Source of the DNA: Allobutyricicoccus pentlandensis
GTDB taxonomy: Bacteria > Bacillota > Clostridia > Oscillospirales > QAMX01
DNA length: 34,818 nt
Reading direction: 5' to 3'
NCBI GenBank assembly: GCA_904398645.1
Contig: CAJFPH010000088.1
Location: forward strand, 1-34,818
In this document: piece after piece, positions 16,237-25,375 of the stretch
Layout: the number at the start of each line of letters is the position of its first letter
Numbering within the stretch: position 1 is the first letter of the stretch
Translations under genes and position numbers: made by a program
The notes under the pieces: generated by a model
The model's input: the letters and a program-made list of their open reading frames with translations, nothing else
Databases searched by the model: none
What the model was told of the DNA's origin: nothing

Positions 16237-16502
16237 GCGGTACCGAATTGATTAAAATGAAAGATACAGAAAGAGTGAGGGGTATCTTACCCTAATAGTA
16301 TACCTGCTTTTTACAAAAAAATTGCCTTTCAAAAAAGTTCCATCTCAAAACTCACTCAGCAGATCTATTTCGCTTTAGATCAGCACACTTATTTTTTCAT
16401 AAAATAATTTTCAAACTTCCCACTACGTAAAGTAGTATAACACATATTTTGATTCTTTCAAATATGTTTATGATAAATTCATCCAGAATGAAAGGAGTGT
16501 GC
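16237..16502. other. Divergent intergenic region upstream of carboxypeptidase gene
   Basis: This AT-rich stretch contains short dyads: GGGTA/TACCC around 16277-16290 and ACTAC-GTAAA-GTAGT at 16422-16436. The second immediately precedes TATAAC (16435-16440), a possible -10 for the plus-strand carboxypeptidase without a clear -35. TTGATT at 16449 with TATGAT at 16469 is another weak candidate with too short a spacer. No sigma-F or sigma-G consensus was recognised and no gene was seen. Confidence 0.4.
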
Positions 16503-17834
16503 ATGAGAATACGCAGAATCCTAGCCGTGACAGTATCGCTGGCCTTCTTTTTTATTTTGAGTTTCAACTTCCGTACCTCTGCGGCGCGCGAAGATGAGCC
16601 GCTCATTCGGTCAAACGTTGCGATGCTCTATGAAGTTTCAAGTGGTGAAACCATTTATGAGAAAAACATCCGTCAAAAGGCCTATCCGGCCAGCACGACC
16701 AAAATCATGACAGCGCTTTTAGCGCTTGAAAATTGTGAAATGGACGAGCCTGTCACCGTGACACGAGCTGCATTAAATACCGTTTCTCCGGGTTCCAGCA
16801 TTGCGGGCTTGCAAAACGGCGAAGTGCTAACCATGTACGAAATGCTTGAATGTCTGCTCGTTGCCTCCGGAAACGATGCCGCCAGCGTCATTGCGGCGCA
16901 TATCGGCGGTACAGTCGATCAATTTGTAGAAATGATGAATGAGCGTTCGGACGAACTCGGCTGTACTGGCACGCATTATACAAATCCTTCCGGCCTTCAC
17001 GACGAAAATCATTACACAACTGCCGAGGATCTGCTGAAAGTCACAGTTGAAGCCATGAAATATCAGGAGTTTGTAGACATTGTCGGCAGTGCCCAGGTTA
17101 CCATACCTGCAACGAACAAGGTGGATCATCCGCGTTATTTCAACAACACCAACCAGCTGATCTCACAGGCCGTGACAAGCGAAAATTTATACAGCAAGGC
17201 GACCGGAATCAAAACCGGACACACAACGCCTGCTGGGTACTGTCTTGTTTCTTCCGCAGAAGATGAAGGCCTCACGTACATAGCGGTTGTACTGGGCGGC
17301 TACATTGATGAAACGACCGGACGAAATTACAGTTACGTCGATTCTATCAATCTGTTTCTCTGGGGATTTTCAGATTTTGGATATCGAACCATTGTCAGTT
17401 CCTCAGACCCAGTCAAGGAGATCGAAGTCAGCCTTGCCAGGGAAAAGGATTTTGTCGTCCTTCGCGCAGCGGAAGATGTGACTGCATTTTTACATGAAGA
17501 CGACGATGTTGATACCATTTTTACAAAATCTATTTCTGTTCAGGAAAATATCTCTGCCCCTATAGAAAGCGGCGATGTGTTAGGAGCCATGACAATTATG
17601 CGTGGCAATGAAGTGTATGCGCGCGTCGATCTTGTCGCCATGAATACAGTTGAGCGGTCCGAGGGGCTTTATTACTTTGAACAGCTTGGCACATTTTTTT
17701 CCAAACCTGGTGTTCGGGCAATTGTAGCTTTGTTGTTTGCGGCGCTGATTGTGTATATCGTATTTGTTATTCTTTATAACAAACGCCGCCGCAATATCAA
17801 TAAGCGGAAACGTCAACGCGGTCTGGATGACTAA
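16503..17834 (+). CDS. D-alanyl-D-alanine carboxypeptidase (low-molecular-weight PBP, DacA/DacF type)
   Basis: The protein is 443 residues. The start MRIRRILAVTV was chosen because AAAGGAG lies 5 nt upstream; it begins a clean signal peptide ending near TSAA (about residue 28). The three active-site motifs of S11 peptidases are intact: SxxK at Ser64-Lys67 (YPASTTKIM), SxN at Ser122-Asn124 (ASGNDAAS) and KTG at 237-239 (GIKTGHTTPAGYC). A C-terminal helix (about 400-425) and a very basic tail (KRRRNINKRKRQRG) anchor the protein with the catalytic domain outside. It trims the terminal D-Ala of peptidoglycan stem peptides. Whether it is the vegetative or the sporulation enzyme cannot be told. Confidence 0.94.
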   Translation: MRIRRILAVTVSLAFFFILSFNFRTSAAREDEPLIRSNVAMLYEVSSGETIYEKNIRQKAYPASTTKIMTALLALENCEMDEPVTVTRAALNTVSPGSSIAGLQNGEVLTMYEMLECLLVASGNDAASVIAAHIGGTVDQFVEMMNERSDELGCTGTHYTNPSGLHDENHYTTAEDLLKVTVEAMKYQEFVDIVGSAQVTIPATNKVDHPRYFNNTNQLISQAVTSENLYSKATGIKTGHTTPAGYCLVSSAEDEGLTYIAVVLGGYIDETTGRNYSYVDSINLFLWGFSDFGYRTIVSSSDPVKEIEVSLAREKDFVVLRAAEDVTAFLHEDDDVDTIFTKSISVQENISAPIESGDVLGAMTIMRGNEVYARVDLVAMNTVERSEGLYYFEQLGTFFSKPGVRAIVALLFAALIVYIVFVILYNKRRRNINKRKRQRGLDD

Positions 17835-17898
17835 ACGGTTTTTTACGGCATGGTTGTGGCTGTTTTCGTATCAGAAAGAACTTTTTGAGAAAAAACGC

Positions 17899-17927
17899 TT
17901 GCATGAAGTGCGTTATTATGTTATAAT
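17899..17927 (+). promoter_or_regulatory. Sigma-A promoter of secG
   Basis: TTGCAT (17899-17904), a 17-bp spacer and TATAAT (17922-17927) with a TG extension form a strong promoter. It lies just after the carboxypeptidase stop, so secG can be expressed independently. Confidence 0.8.
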
Positions 17928-17966
17928 AGATGACACTTATGTGAAACAGGTTGGGAGTGCTAATAC

Positions 17967-18206
17967 ATGGAAACATTAAATTTGATAATTAGTATTGTGC
18001 AGGTTATTTTGGCTGTTGCCGTTATTCTGCTTGTTCTTTTGCAGCAGGGAAAACGTGCCGGCCTCTCCGGCGCCATTTCCGGCGGTGCGGAAACCTTTTT
18101 TGGTAAGAATAAGGCCAGCTCTATGGATGCATTGCTCAGCCGTCTGACCATTATTCTCTCCATATTGCTTGTTATTTCAACTTTTGCACTAAATCTTGTA
18201 CGTTAA
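17967..18206 (+). CDS. secG: Preprotein translocase subunit SecG
   Basis: The protein is 79 residues with two membrane helices (about 4-25 and 57-76) separated by the family loop LLQQGKRAGLSGAISGGAETFFGKNKA. SecG binds the SecYEG channel and aids SecA-driven export. Length and the Gly-rich GAISGGAETFFGK segment are typical. The RNase R gene that often follows secG in Firmicutes is absent; a terminator follows directly. Confidence 0.96.
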   Translation: METLNLIISIVQVILAVAVILLVLLQQGKRAGLSGAISGGAETFFGKNKASSMDALLSRLTIILSILLVISTFALNLVR

Positions 18207-18231
18207 CGGTCATCTTTGTTATTTTACATGT

Positions 18232-18272
18232 AAACCTCCGCCTGTCTTGTATCAACAGGCGGAGGTTTTTTG
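18232..18272 (+). terminator. Intrinsic terminator of secG
   Basis: A 14-bp perfect stem AAACCTCCGCCTGT/ACAGGCGGAGGTTT with a 8-nt loop is followed by TTTTG. It lies 26 bp after the secG stop. Confidence 0.93.
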
Positions 18273-18283
18273 TTACAGGCAAC

Positions 18284-18317
18284 AAAAAGGCGCCGGAACT
18301 TTAAAAGTTCCGGCGCC
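18284..18317 (-). terminator. Intrinsic terminator of htpG
   Basis: Reading the minus strand, a 13-bp stem GGCGCCGGAACTT/AAGTTCCGGCGCC with a 3-nt loop is followed by TTTTTGTTG. It lies 24 bp after the htpG stop and is separate from the convergent secG terminator. Confidence 0.92.
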
Positions 18318-18341
18318 AGACGTCTCAGACAATCGTTCGCG

Positions 18342-20270
18342 CTATATAAGCTCCATAATCTTTGCGCTGCGCGCAAGGAAGGCCGTCATATCCGCAGCAG
18401 CAAGCGGCTGTTGCGCAATACGGGCAAGATCATAAATATGCGCGGCAAGCAGCTCTGCACGATCCGGACTGGATACAGCGAGCGACGCCAGTTTGGCATA
18501 AAGCGGATGCGCACTATTTAACACCAGCGTACGCTCCTCCGGAAACATCTGCTCAACGTTCTCCATCCCTCCGAACATCCGCGCCATTTCCTGCATGCGG
18601 CGGCTCTCCTCAGAGAGAACCAGTACAGCGGGCGCACTGCCGGAAGCAAGACGCGAGGTCTTAACGGATTTTACGCCGGCGTGACCTGTAAACAGTTTCT
18701 CCACCTTTTCAGCATCTGCTGTACTCTCCTCACTTTTTTCCAATTCACTCAAATCAGAGTCAATACGGCGGAATTTTACGCCGGGATTTTTAGCCTCCAG
18801 GAACGTAATAAAATGGTTATCAAGTACATGCTGCAAAAGAACTGCTTCAATGCCGTTTTCACGGAACATTGCAATATATTGTGCCTGTACATTCTCATCC
18901 GTCGCATAGTAAACAATCTTTCTCGGCTTGGCGTTTGTCTCATTTTCATGTTCATGATCATGAGCACCGTCACAGGAAGCGTTCCCGTCTTGGCCGCCAC
19001 CGCCAGAAGCGCCGTCTTCATGCGTATTCTCCGGCATGGCCAGGTATTCATCCACGGTCTTATACGTGCCGTCAAGCAGCTTAAATACCAGCGCAGGCTT
19101 GACCCGCTCATAGAACTTTTCGTCACGCAAACAGGCATACTTGACAAACGGATTGATATCATCCCAATACTCGTTATAGCGCTCACGGTCGTTTTTGAAG
19201 AGTGAGAGCAGACGGTCGGCAACTTTGCGTGTAATATGCTGGGAAAGACGTGTGACGGTACCGTCGTTTTGTAAAAAGCTGCGCGAGACATTTAAGGGCA
19301 AATCCGGACAATCAATACAGCCTTTTAAAAGCAGCAGGTATTCCGGAATAACCTCTTTGATATTATCTGCCACAAACACGCGCGAGCAGTAGAGTTTTAC
19401 CTGTCCCTCAACAGATTCAAATTCATTTTTCAGCTTTGGGAAGTAAAGGATTCCCTTTAAGCGGAACGGGTAATCGATATTGAGGTGCACCCAGAAGAGC
19501 GGATCGGCAGGATCCGGAAAAACACGATGATAAAATTCCCGGTACTCGTCGTCCGTGCAGTCAGAGGGATTTTTCTCCCAGAGCGGCGGCGTATCGTTGA
19601 TTGGTTTTTCTTCTGTTGTGATTTCCGTACCTGCATCCTCCAGGTAAATCGGCGTGGGCAAAAACCGGAAGTATTTCATCAGCACATCGCGCACGGCCCA
19701 ACGGTCGGTGTATTCTGTGGAATCCTCGTCAAGTTCCAGCGTCACACACGTGCCCCGCGCGGTACGTTCCGAGCGCTCCAACGTATAGGCAGAACCGCCC
19801 TCGCTCGACCAGGTGACGGCTTCCGCGCCCTCCTGCCAGGAAAGCGTATCAATCGTCACACGTTTTGCCGCCATAAAGGCAGAGTAAAATCCCAGCCCGA
19901 AGTGCCCAATGATTTGCGCATCTTCGGAAGAATCCTTATATTTTTCAAGAAAATCTTTTGCGCCGGAGAAAGCAACCTGATTAATGTATTTACGTACCTC
20001 TTCGGCAGTCATGCCAATTCCGTTGTCTTCAAAGGACAATGTACCGGCAGAAGCATCGCATCGCACCGTAATGCGATACGGCGTCTCGTCAGCCGGAGCC
20101 TCGGAAAGCGAAACGAGCCGCGCATGCTTGGCAATTGCATCCGAGCAGTTCGACACCAGTTCGCGGATAAAGATATCTTTTTCCGAGTACAGCCACTTTT
20201 TGATAATCGGCAACATATTTTCCGCTGAAATTGAAATATCGCCTGACTCAAAGCGTTTGTTTTCGTCCAT
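18342..20270 (-). CDS. htpG: Molecular chaperone HtpG (Hsp90)
   Basis: The protein is 642 residues, a normal HtpG length. The N-terminal GHKL ATPase shows RELVSNCSDAIAKHARL, FEDNGIGMTAEEV and IGHFGLGFYSAFM. The middle domain follows, with LPLNVSRSFLQND. The C-terminal dimerisation domain ends with TAFLARSAKIMELI. It is an ATP-driven cytoplasmic chaperone. Between middle and C-terminal parts, at about residues 413-443, lies an unusual Gly/Asp/His-rich insert (GGGGQDG, then CDGAHDHEHENE). The ATG follows two overlapping purine-rich sites (AAAGGAAAGGAAGC and GGAAGGA), the first being the better spaced. No CIRCE element is found upstream. Confidence 0.96.
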   Translation of the reverse strand: MDENKRFESGDISISAENMLPIIKKWLYSEKDIFIRELVSNCSDAIAKHARLVSLSEAPADETPYRITVRCDASAGTLSFEDNGIGMTAEEVRKYINQVAFSGAKDFLEKYKDSSEDAQIIGHFGLGFYSAFMAAKRVTIDTLSWQEGAEAVTWSSEGGSAYTLERSERTARGTCVTLELDEDSTEYTDRWAVRDVLMKYFRFLPTPIYLEDAGTEITTEEKPINDTPPLWEKNPSDCTDDEYREFYHRVFPDPADPLFWVHLNIDYPFRLKGILYFPKLKNEFESVEGQVKLYCSRVFVADNIKEVIPEYLLLLKGCIDCPDLPLNVSRSFLQNDGTVTRLSQHITRKVADRLLSLFKNDRERYNEYWDDINPFVKYACLRDEKFYERVKPALVFKLLDGTYKTVDEYLAMPENTHEDGASGGGGQDGNASCDGAHDHEHENETNAKPRKIVYYATDENVQAQYIAMFRENGIEAVLLQHVLDNHFITFLEAKNPGVKFRRIDSDLSELEKSEESTADAEKVEKLFTGHAGVKSVKTSRLASGSAPAVLVLSEESRRMQEMARMFGGMENVEQMFPEERTLVLNSAHPLYAKLASLAVSSPDRAELLAAHIYDLARIAQQPLAAADMTAFLARSAKIMELI

Positions 20271-20335
20271 TCCTTCCTGCTTCCTTTCCTTTTGATGTGA
20301 TATGAAAAACGCGGCGTGATTGTGACCGCGCTCAA

Positions 20336-20344
20336 TTTATAACA
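20336..20344 (-). promoter_or_regulatory. Possible extended -10 promoter of htpG
   Basis: On the minus strand TGTTATAAA lies 66 bp before the htpG ATG. No -35 match is evident at the usual distance. An inverted repeat CGCGG-N11-CCGCG (about 20309-20330) lies between it and the gene; its role is unknown. Confidence 0.4.
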
Positions 20345-20373
20345 GTTCCCCCCGTCCAGAGGCGCCTATGCCC

Positions 20374-20415
20374 AAAAAGTTCTAACGGCGTAATGCCTCA
20401 TAAACGGCATTACGC
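20374..20415 (-). terminator. Hairpin terminator overlapping the 3' end of rsmI
   Basis: On the minus strand a perfect 10-bp stem GCGTAATGCC/GGCATTACGC with an 8-nt loop lies inside the last codons of rsmI. It is followed after 9 nt by TTTTT. The gap between stem and T tract is longer than ideal, so termination may be partial, but it would separate rsmI from the htpG unit. Confidence 0.45.
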
Positions 20416-21215
20416 GCAACGCCGAACGTTTCCGCCGCATATCGCGCGGCATCGCGTACAGATACTCCTGTTTCCACTTTCCTGCGCGCGGCGTCTAAAG
20501 CCGCGGCAAACGCATCCGCCGCGTCTTCCGAAGAAATTTCCGGCGCTCCGTCAACAACCAGCACAAACTCTCCGCGCGGAGGCGTTTCGCGATAATGTGC
20601 AAGCGCATCTGCGACGGTTGTTCGATTGCCTTCCTCATGCGCCTTGGTTAGCTCACGTGCAATGAACAGTCCGCGCTCTCCGCCAAACACACTTAAAAAG
20701 TCTTCCAGTGTCGCAATCAATTTGTGCGGCGCCTCATAAAAAATCATCGGACGGCGCTCCAGGCGCAAAGAATCCAGATGTTCCCGGCGGCTGCGGCGAT
20801 TCACTGAGAGAAAGCCCTCAAATGTAAAACGCGTACTTTCAAGGCCTGCAAGAGAAAAGGCAGCTATGAGCGCACATGGGCCAGGTACCGTTACAACAGG
20901 GATTCCAGCCTCCCGGCACTGCGCAACGAGCATGCCGCCCGGGTCGGATACGACCGGCGTACCGGCGTCTGTAGTCAGCGCGCAGTCTTCTCCGGAAAGG
21001 ATGCGACGCACAATTTCCTCGCCACGTTCACGGCGATTGTGTTCATAATAGCTGACTAAGGGCTTCGAAATAGCAAAGTGCGACAAAAGCCGCATCGCCA
21101 CACGCGTATCCTCCGCCGCGATAAAGTCACAGGCACGCAGCGTTTCGAGCGCACGAGCCGTGATGTCGCCCAGATTTCCGATAGGCGTTGAGACAATATA
21201 TAAAGTTCCGGACAT
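20382..21215 (-). CDS. rsmI: 16S rRNA (cytidine1402-2'-O)-methyltransferase
   Basis: The protein is 277 residues. The start MSGTLYIVSTPIGNLGDIT is favoured because GGAGG sits 7 nt upstream and the family begins this way; a longer reading would run into mutS. Typical tetrapyrrole-methylase-like motifs are present: STPIGNLGDIT, CDFIAAEDTR, TDAGTPVVSDPG, VVTVPGPCALIAAFSLAG and FYEAPHKLIATLEDF. It methylates the ribose of C1402 in the decoding centre of the small ribosomal subunit, using S-adenosylmethionine. The gene begins 17 bp after mutS and is the last of the miaB-mutS-rsmI operon. Confidence 0.95.
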   Translation of the reverse strand: MSGTLYIVSTPIGNLGDITARALETLRACDFIAAEDTRVAMRLLSHFAISKPLVSYYEHNRRERGEEIVRRILSGEDCALTTDAGTPVVSDPGGMLVAQCREAGIPVVTVPGPCALIAAFSLAGLESTRFTFEGFLSVNRRSRREHLDSLRLERRPMIFYEAPHKLIATLEDFLSVFGGERGLFIARELTKAHEEGNRTTVADALAHYRETPPRGEFVLVVDGAPEISSEDAADAFAAALDAARRKVETGVSVRDAARYAAETFGVARNAVYEALRR

Positions 21216-21231
21216 AACGTATCCTCCGGCG

Positions 21232-23817
21232 TCACGGCAGGCGTTCGGCCATGATTTTGAGTTCATATAAAAGATTTAGTGCAGCCACAGGCGTTAAAGA
21301 ATCAAGGTCGGTTTCACGAATGCGTTCAACGACCTCAAACGCGCCAAGATCGGCGAGACTTGCCTGCTCGCGCGGTTTCGCCGCACCGCGGACTTTCACT
21401 TCCTCGCCGCGTTCCAGCGATTTCAAAATCTGTTTCGCGCGACGAATCACTTCATCCGGCACACCGGCGAGCTTCGCGACTTCAATCCCATAGGAATCAT
21501 CCGCACCGCCTGCAATCATACGGTGCAGGAATGTGATCTCATCGCCGCGCTTGCGTACGGCAGTGGACATGTTGACGACGCCGCGCAATTGATCAGCAAG
21601 TTCGGTTAGCTCATGATAGTGCGTAGCGAACATGGTCCGTGCGCCAATCTCGCGAACAACGTGCTCCAATACCGCGCGCGCGATACTCATGCCATCATAC
21701 GTGGAGGTGCCGCGGCCAATTTCATCCAGAATAATCAGGCTCTTTTTCGTTGCGCCCGAGAGAATGTCCGCCACCTCGCTCATTTCCACCATAAAAGTAG
21801 ACTGCCCGCCGGACAGGTCGTCCGATGCGCCGATACGCGTAAAAATCCGATCGCATACGCCGATATGTGCGGATTTTGCCGGCACAAAACTTCCAATCTG
21901 CGCCATCAACGCAATAATGGCGGTCTGACGCATATAGGTAGACTTTCCCGCCATATTCGGTCCCGTGATCAGCACCGCCATACGGTCTCCACAGTTGAGA
22001 TGCGTATCGTTTGGCACAAACCCTGCAGCGTACTGCTCTACAACCGGATGGCGGCCATCCGTAATGTCAAGCGCGTCGGAAAGATCCACCTCGGGCATGA
22101 CGTACCCATTATCAACCGCAACGCGTGCCAGCGATGCCGTGACGTCGAGCGCCGAGACAGCCGACGCCGTACGGCGTACGCGTGGAGCTTCCGCAGCTAT
22201 GCGTTCACGCAGTTTGCAGAAAATTTCATATTCCAGATTGTTTGCCCGGTCCTGTGCGCCCAGGACACGGCCTTCAAGCTGCTTCAACTCTTCCGTAACA
22301 TAGCGTTCTGCATTGGTCAACGTCTGACGGCGTATGTAATCATCAGGCACAAGATGCTGATAAGACGGCGTGACCTCAATATAATAGCCGAACACCTTAT
22401 TATAACCAACTTTCAGGTTTTTAATCCCGGTACGTTCGCGTTCCCGGTTTTGTATGGTTGCAATAACGTCTCTTCCATCCGTCGCGTCCCCGCGCAGGGC
22501 GTCCAGTTCTTCGCTATATCCGGCACGAATCAGCTTTCCTTCCGTAACGGCAACCGGCAAATCGTCGCAGAGCGTCTGATCGATCCACGCCCGCAAGTCT
22601 GCAAGTTCATCAATGCCGTCTGCAATTTCCCGCATAGACTCACCAGGCAATGCCGTCACGATCTCATGCAGAGCAGGAAGCCGCGCTGCCGTCGCCGACA
22701 AGGCGCGCAAATCACGCGCATTGGCCGTACCGCATACGACGCGGCTGATGAGCCGTTCCAGATCCGAAACGCCGCGCAGGGCATCCTCGCATTCGGAGAG
22801 CGCCACCGCGTCGTCATGCAGCGCCGCAACGGCGTTTAGCCGGCGCCGTATCGCCGCAGGGTTTAATAACGGCTGCTCCAGCCGGCGCCGCAAAAGCCGC
22901 GCTCCCATTGACGTGGACGTATGGTCAAGCACCCACAAAAGCGACCCCTGTTTTTCGTGCGTACGCAGGGTTTCAAAAAGCTCCAGATTTGTGCGCGCCA
23001 TGTGATCAACCGTCATATAAAGCTCCGGTTCATATACCTCCGGCGTTTTCAATTGTTCCAGGGTGCTCTTCTGCGTTTCAAACAGATAGGAAAGGAGGCC
23101 GCCCATTGCCCGGCAAATACGCATGTCCGAGAGAAGGTTTCCCGAGTCCGGGAAACGTTCAGAAACGCTTCTCTGAGACGGTTCCTCTGCAAAACGCCAT
23201 TCGCCGCCCTCTTCAACCGCACAGCCGAGTTTTTTTTCAAGAAAGTCCACAAGCGCCTTCTCCGAATAGGCGGCGTCTGACAGCACGGCCTCACGCGGAG
23301 CGTAACGGCCGCATTCGTTGATAACAGACTCCATTTCCGAGCGCCCTGCCGGAATTGCTGCGGAATAGGATTCACCCGTTGAAATATCGCAGAAGGAGAG
23401 CCCGGTACCCGTGGAGTCCCGATAAACCGCGCAGATAAAATTGTTCGTATCCTCTCGGAGCATGGAGGACTCCGTCAAGGTGCCCGGCGTAATCACACGC
23501 ACCACTTCGCGGGAGACCAAGCCCTTTGCCTTCGCAGGATCCTCCGTCTGTTCGCAGATCGCCACCTTGTATCCACGCGCAATCAAACGCGCGACATACG
23601 CTTCATAGCTGTGAAACGGCACGCCGCACATCGGCGCACGTTCGGACGTACCTACGTTTTTGCCCGTCAGCGTCAGATCGAGCACACGCGAGGCGACGAG
23701 CGCATCGTCGAAGAACATCTCGTAAAAATCGCCAAGGCGGTAGAAAAGGATTTTATCCTTGTGCTGATTTTTAATTTCAAAGTATTGCCGCATCATGGGG
23801 GTTACGGCTTCAGGCAT
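21232..23817 (-). CDS. mutS: DNA mismatch repair protein MutS
   Basis: The protein is 861 residues, standard for MutS1. The start MPEAVTPMMRQYFEIK is supported by GGAGGTGG 5 nt upstream. Domain I has the mismatch-reading F-x-E in FYRLGDFYEMFFDDA. The connector, lever and clamp domains follow. The ATPase has Walker A TGPNMAGKSTYMRQ near residues 615-628, DDLSGGQSTFMVEM, and Walker B LIILDEIGRGTSTYDG, then ATHYHEL. It recognises mispairs and starts repair with MutL. It overlaps the miaB stop by 8 bp, so translation is coupled. mutL, often next in related bacteria, is not in the window. Confidence 0.97.
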   Translation of the reverse strand: MPEAVTPMMRQYFEIKNQHKDKILFYRLGDFYEMFFDDALVASRVLDLTLTGKNVGTSERAPMCGVPFHSYEAYVARLIARGYKVAICEQTEDPAKAKGLVSREVVRVITPGTLTESSMLREDTNNFICAVYRDSTGTGLSFCDISTGESYSAAIPAGRSEMESVINECGRYAPREAVLSDAAYSEKALVDFLEKKLGCAVEEGGEWRFAEEPSQRSVSERFPDSGNLLSDMRICRAMGGLLSYLFETQKSTLEQLKTPEVYEPELYMTVDHMARTNLELFETLRTHEKQGSLLWVLDHTSTSMGARLLRRRLEQPLLNPAAIRRRLNAVAALHDDAVALSECEDALRGVSDLERLISRVVCGTANARDLRALSATAARLPALHEIVTALPGESMREIADGIDELADLRAWIDQTLCDDLPVAVTEGKLIRAGYSEELDALRGDATDGRDVIATIQNRERERTGIKNLKVGYNKVFGYYIEVTPSYQHLVPDDYIRRQTLTNAERYVTEELKQLEGRVLGAQDRANNLEYEIFCKLRERIAAEAPRVRRTASAVSALDVTASLARVAVDNGYVMPEVDLSDALDITDGRHPVVEQYAAGFVPNDTHLNCGDRMAVLITGPNMAGKSTYMRQTAIIALMAQIGSFVPAKSAHIGVCDRIFTRIGASDDLSGGQSTFMVEMSEVADILSGATKKSLIILDEIGRGTSTYDGMSIARAVLEHVVREIGARTMFATHYHELTELADQLRGVVNMSTAVRKRGDEITFLHRMIAGGADDSYGIEVAKLAGVPDEVIRRAKQILKSLERGEEVKVRGAAKPREQASLADLGAFEVVERIRETDLDSLTPVAALNLLYELKIMAERLP

Positions 23818-25252
23818 TGCATCCACCTCCAACATCCGTTGCATACAACGCCCACGGACTGCAGCGTTCGACGCGCGCGGTTACAAACTGTCCCAGAACA
23901 CGGCGGTCGGACTTCAGATAGACCGGACGGCCGCCGTCCGTACGCGCCGAGACGGGATAGTCCGCAACCCGGCTTTCGCCTTCGGCGAGTACGCGCACAG
24001 TCTTACCCACATATTCTTCATGAAGCGCCTGGCTTATGGCATTTTGTACTTCGAGCAGACGCTCAAAACGTTCCTGTACAACTTCATGCGGCGTGTCGTC
24101 CGGCATTTCTGCCGCGGGCGTTCCCTTGCGCGCAGAGAACTGAAAGGTAAACAGCGAGTGATAGCGCACCTTTTTTACCAGGTCGAGCGTGCCGAGAAAA
24201 TCCTCTTCCTTCTCGCCGGGAAAACCCACAATGATATCGCTTGTAAAGGCAATATTGGGGATTTTTTTACGTGCATAGGCAACAAGCGAAAGATAGTCCG
24301 CCACAGTATAATGCCGGTTCATAAGCTTTAAAATCCGGTCGGACCCGGACTGAACGGGCAAGTGAAGCTGGGGTGCCGCTTTTTCGTGCGAGGCAATCGT
24401 ATCGATCAACTTATGCGTCGCATCCTTTGGATGGCTTGTCATAAAACGCACGATAAACTCTCCGGGAAGGTCGCAGACTTGTGAGAGAAGGTCGGAAAAA
24501 TCCCATCCAAAATCAGAATCACGGCCGTAGGAATTGACATTTTGCCCAAGCAGGTTGATTTCACGGCAGCCCGCGGCCAGAAGCGTGCGCACCTCGTCCA
24601 GCACGTCCTCCGGGCGGCGGCTGCGTTCACGTCCGCGCACGTAGGGGACAATGCAATAGGAACAGAAATTATTACAACCATACATGATACTGACCCAGCC
24701 GCGAATATTGTCTTTGCGCAGCACAGGAAGGCCCTCGGCAATATGACCGTCCTCATTTTCAATGTCAAACACGCGATGATTCTCGACGAGCTTTGTATAG
24801 AACATTTCCGGCAAACGCCACAGGGCATGCGTACCGAAAACAATATCGACATACGGAAAGCTGCGCTTTAATCTGGCAGACATGTTCTCCTGCTGCGGCA
24901 TACAGCCGCCAACGGCGATTATCATATCCGGACGCGCCCGTTTATAATGCGAAAGTGCGCCGACATTTCCGAGTACACGCATCTCCGCATGTTCGCGCAC
25001 GGCACAGGTATTAATGACGACGGCGTCTGCTTCCCGCTCATCCGGCGCCATGGCGTATCCCATCTGTACGAGCATTCCGCGCATACGTTCTGCATCCGCC
25101 TCATTTTGCTGGCAGCCGTAGCAATCGACAAACGCCGTCCGCTGCCGTCCTGTCTCAGCACGGTATAAATCGTTCATCCGCGCAACGCGCGCCATAAAAT
25201 GTTCCTGGCGGTCAAGCGCCTCACGCGGGACAAAGACATCTTTCTTTTCCAT
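23810..25252 (-). CDS. miaB: tRNA-2-methylthio-N6-dimethylallyladenosine synthase
   Basis: The protein is 480 residues, typical for MiaB. The N-terminal methylthiotransferase domain carries cluster cysteines Cys47 (CYGCQQNEADAERM), Cys83 (INTCAVREHAE) and Cys117 (VGGCMPQ). The radical-SAM motif is YGCNNFCSYC with Cys193, Cys197 and Cys200. A C-terminal TRAM domain ends near FVTARVERC. It adds a methylthio group to i6A37 of tRNAs using two 4Fe-4S clusters and S-adenosylmethionine. YGCQQN differs from the usual YGCQMN by one residue. The first gene of its operon; ATG follows TTAGGAGATTGC. Confidence 0.96.
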   Translation of the reverse strand: MEKKDVFVPREALDRQEHFMARVARMNDLYRAETGRQRTAFVDCYGCQQNEADAERMRGMLVQMGYAMAPDEREADAVVINTCAVREHAEMRVLGNVGALSHYKRARPDMIIAVGGCMPQQENMSARLKRSFPYVDIVFGTHALWRLPEMFYTKLVENHRVFDIENEDGHIAEGLPVLRKDNIRGWVSIMYGCNNFCSYCIVPYVRGRERSRRPEDVLDEVRTLLAAGCREINLLGQNVNSYGRDSDFGWDFSDLLSQVCDLPGEFIVRFMTSHPKDATHKLIDTIASHEKAAPQLHLPVQSGSDRILKLMNRHYTVADYLSLVAYARKKIPNIAFTSDIIVGFPGEKEEDFLGTLDLVKKVRYHSLFTFQFSARKGTPAAEMPDDTPHEVVQERFERLLEVQNAISQALHEEYVGKTVRVLAEGESRVADYPVSARTDGGRPVYLKSDRRVLGQFVTARVERCSPWALYATDVGGGCNA

Positions 25253-25278
25253 GCAATCTCCTAATAAGATAATATCAT

Positions 25279-25307
25279 ATTATAGCACGAAACTGCATTT
25301 TTTTCAA
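25279..25307 (-). promoter_or_regulatory. Sigma-A promoter of miaB-mutS-rsmI
   Basis: On the minus strand TTGAAA (25307-25302), a 17-bp spacer and a perfect TATAAT (25284-25279) with TG extension precede miaB by 26 bp. Confidence 0.8.
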
Positions 25308-25375
25308 GATTCCGACTCTATGCCGGTTATTTTTCTTGATCGGGGAAAAACTTTTGGTAAGATAGATATATGCCC

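Noticed and set aside
16237..16502. Sigma-F promoter for the carboxypeptidase, which would mark it as DacF
   Set aside because: No GYATA/GGNNANANT pair at a usable distance was found, so the sporulation-specific label is not supported.
20271..20381. CIRCE or CtsR heat-shock operator upstream of htpG
   Set aside because: Neither TTAGCACTC-N9-GAGTGCTAA nor tandem GGTCAAA heptads are present.
21613..22839. 408-codon open frame on the plus strand opposite mutS
   Set aside because: It lies wholly antisense to the well-conserved mutS gene, has no ribosome site and codes for an Arg/His/Cys-rich sequence without domain features; an antisense shadow of GC-rich coding.
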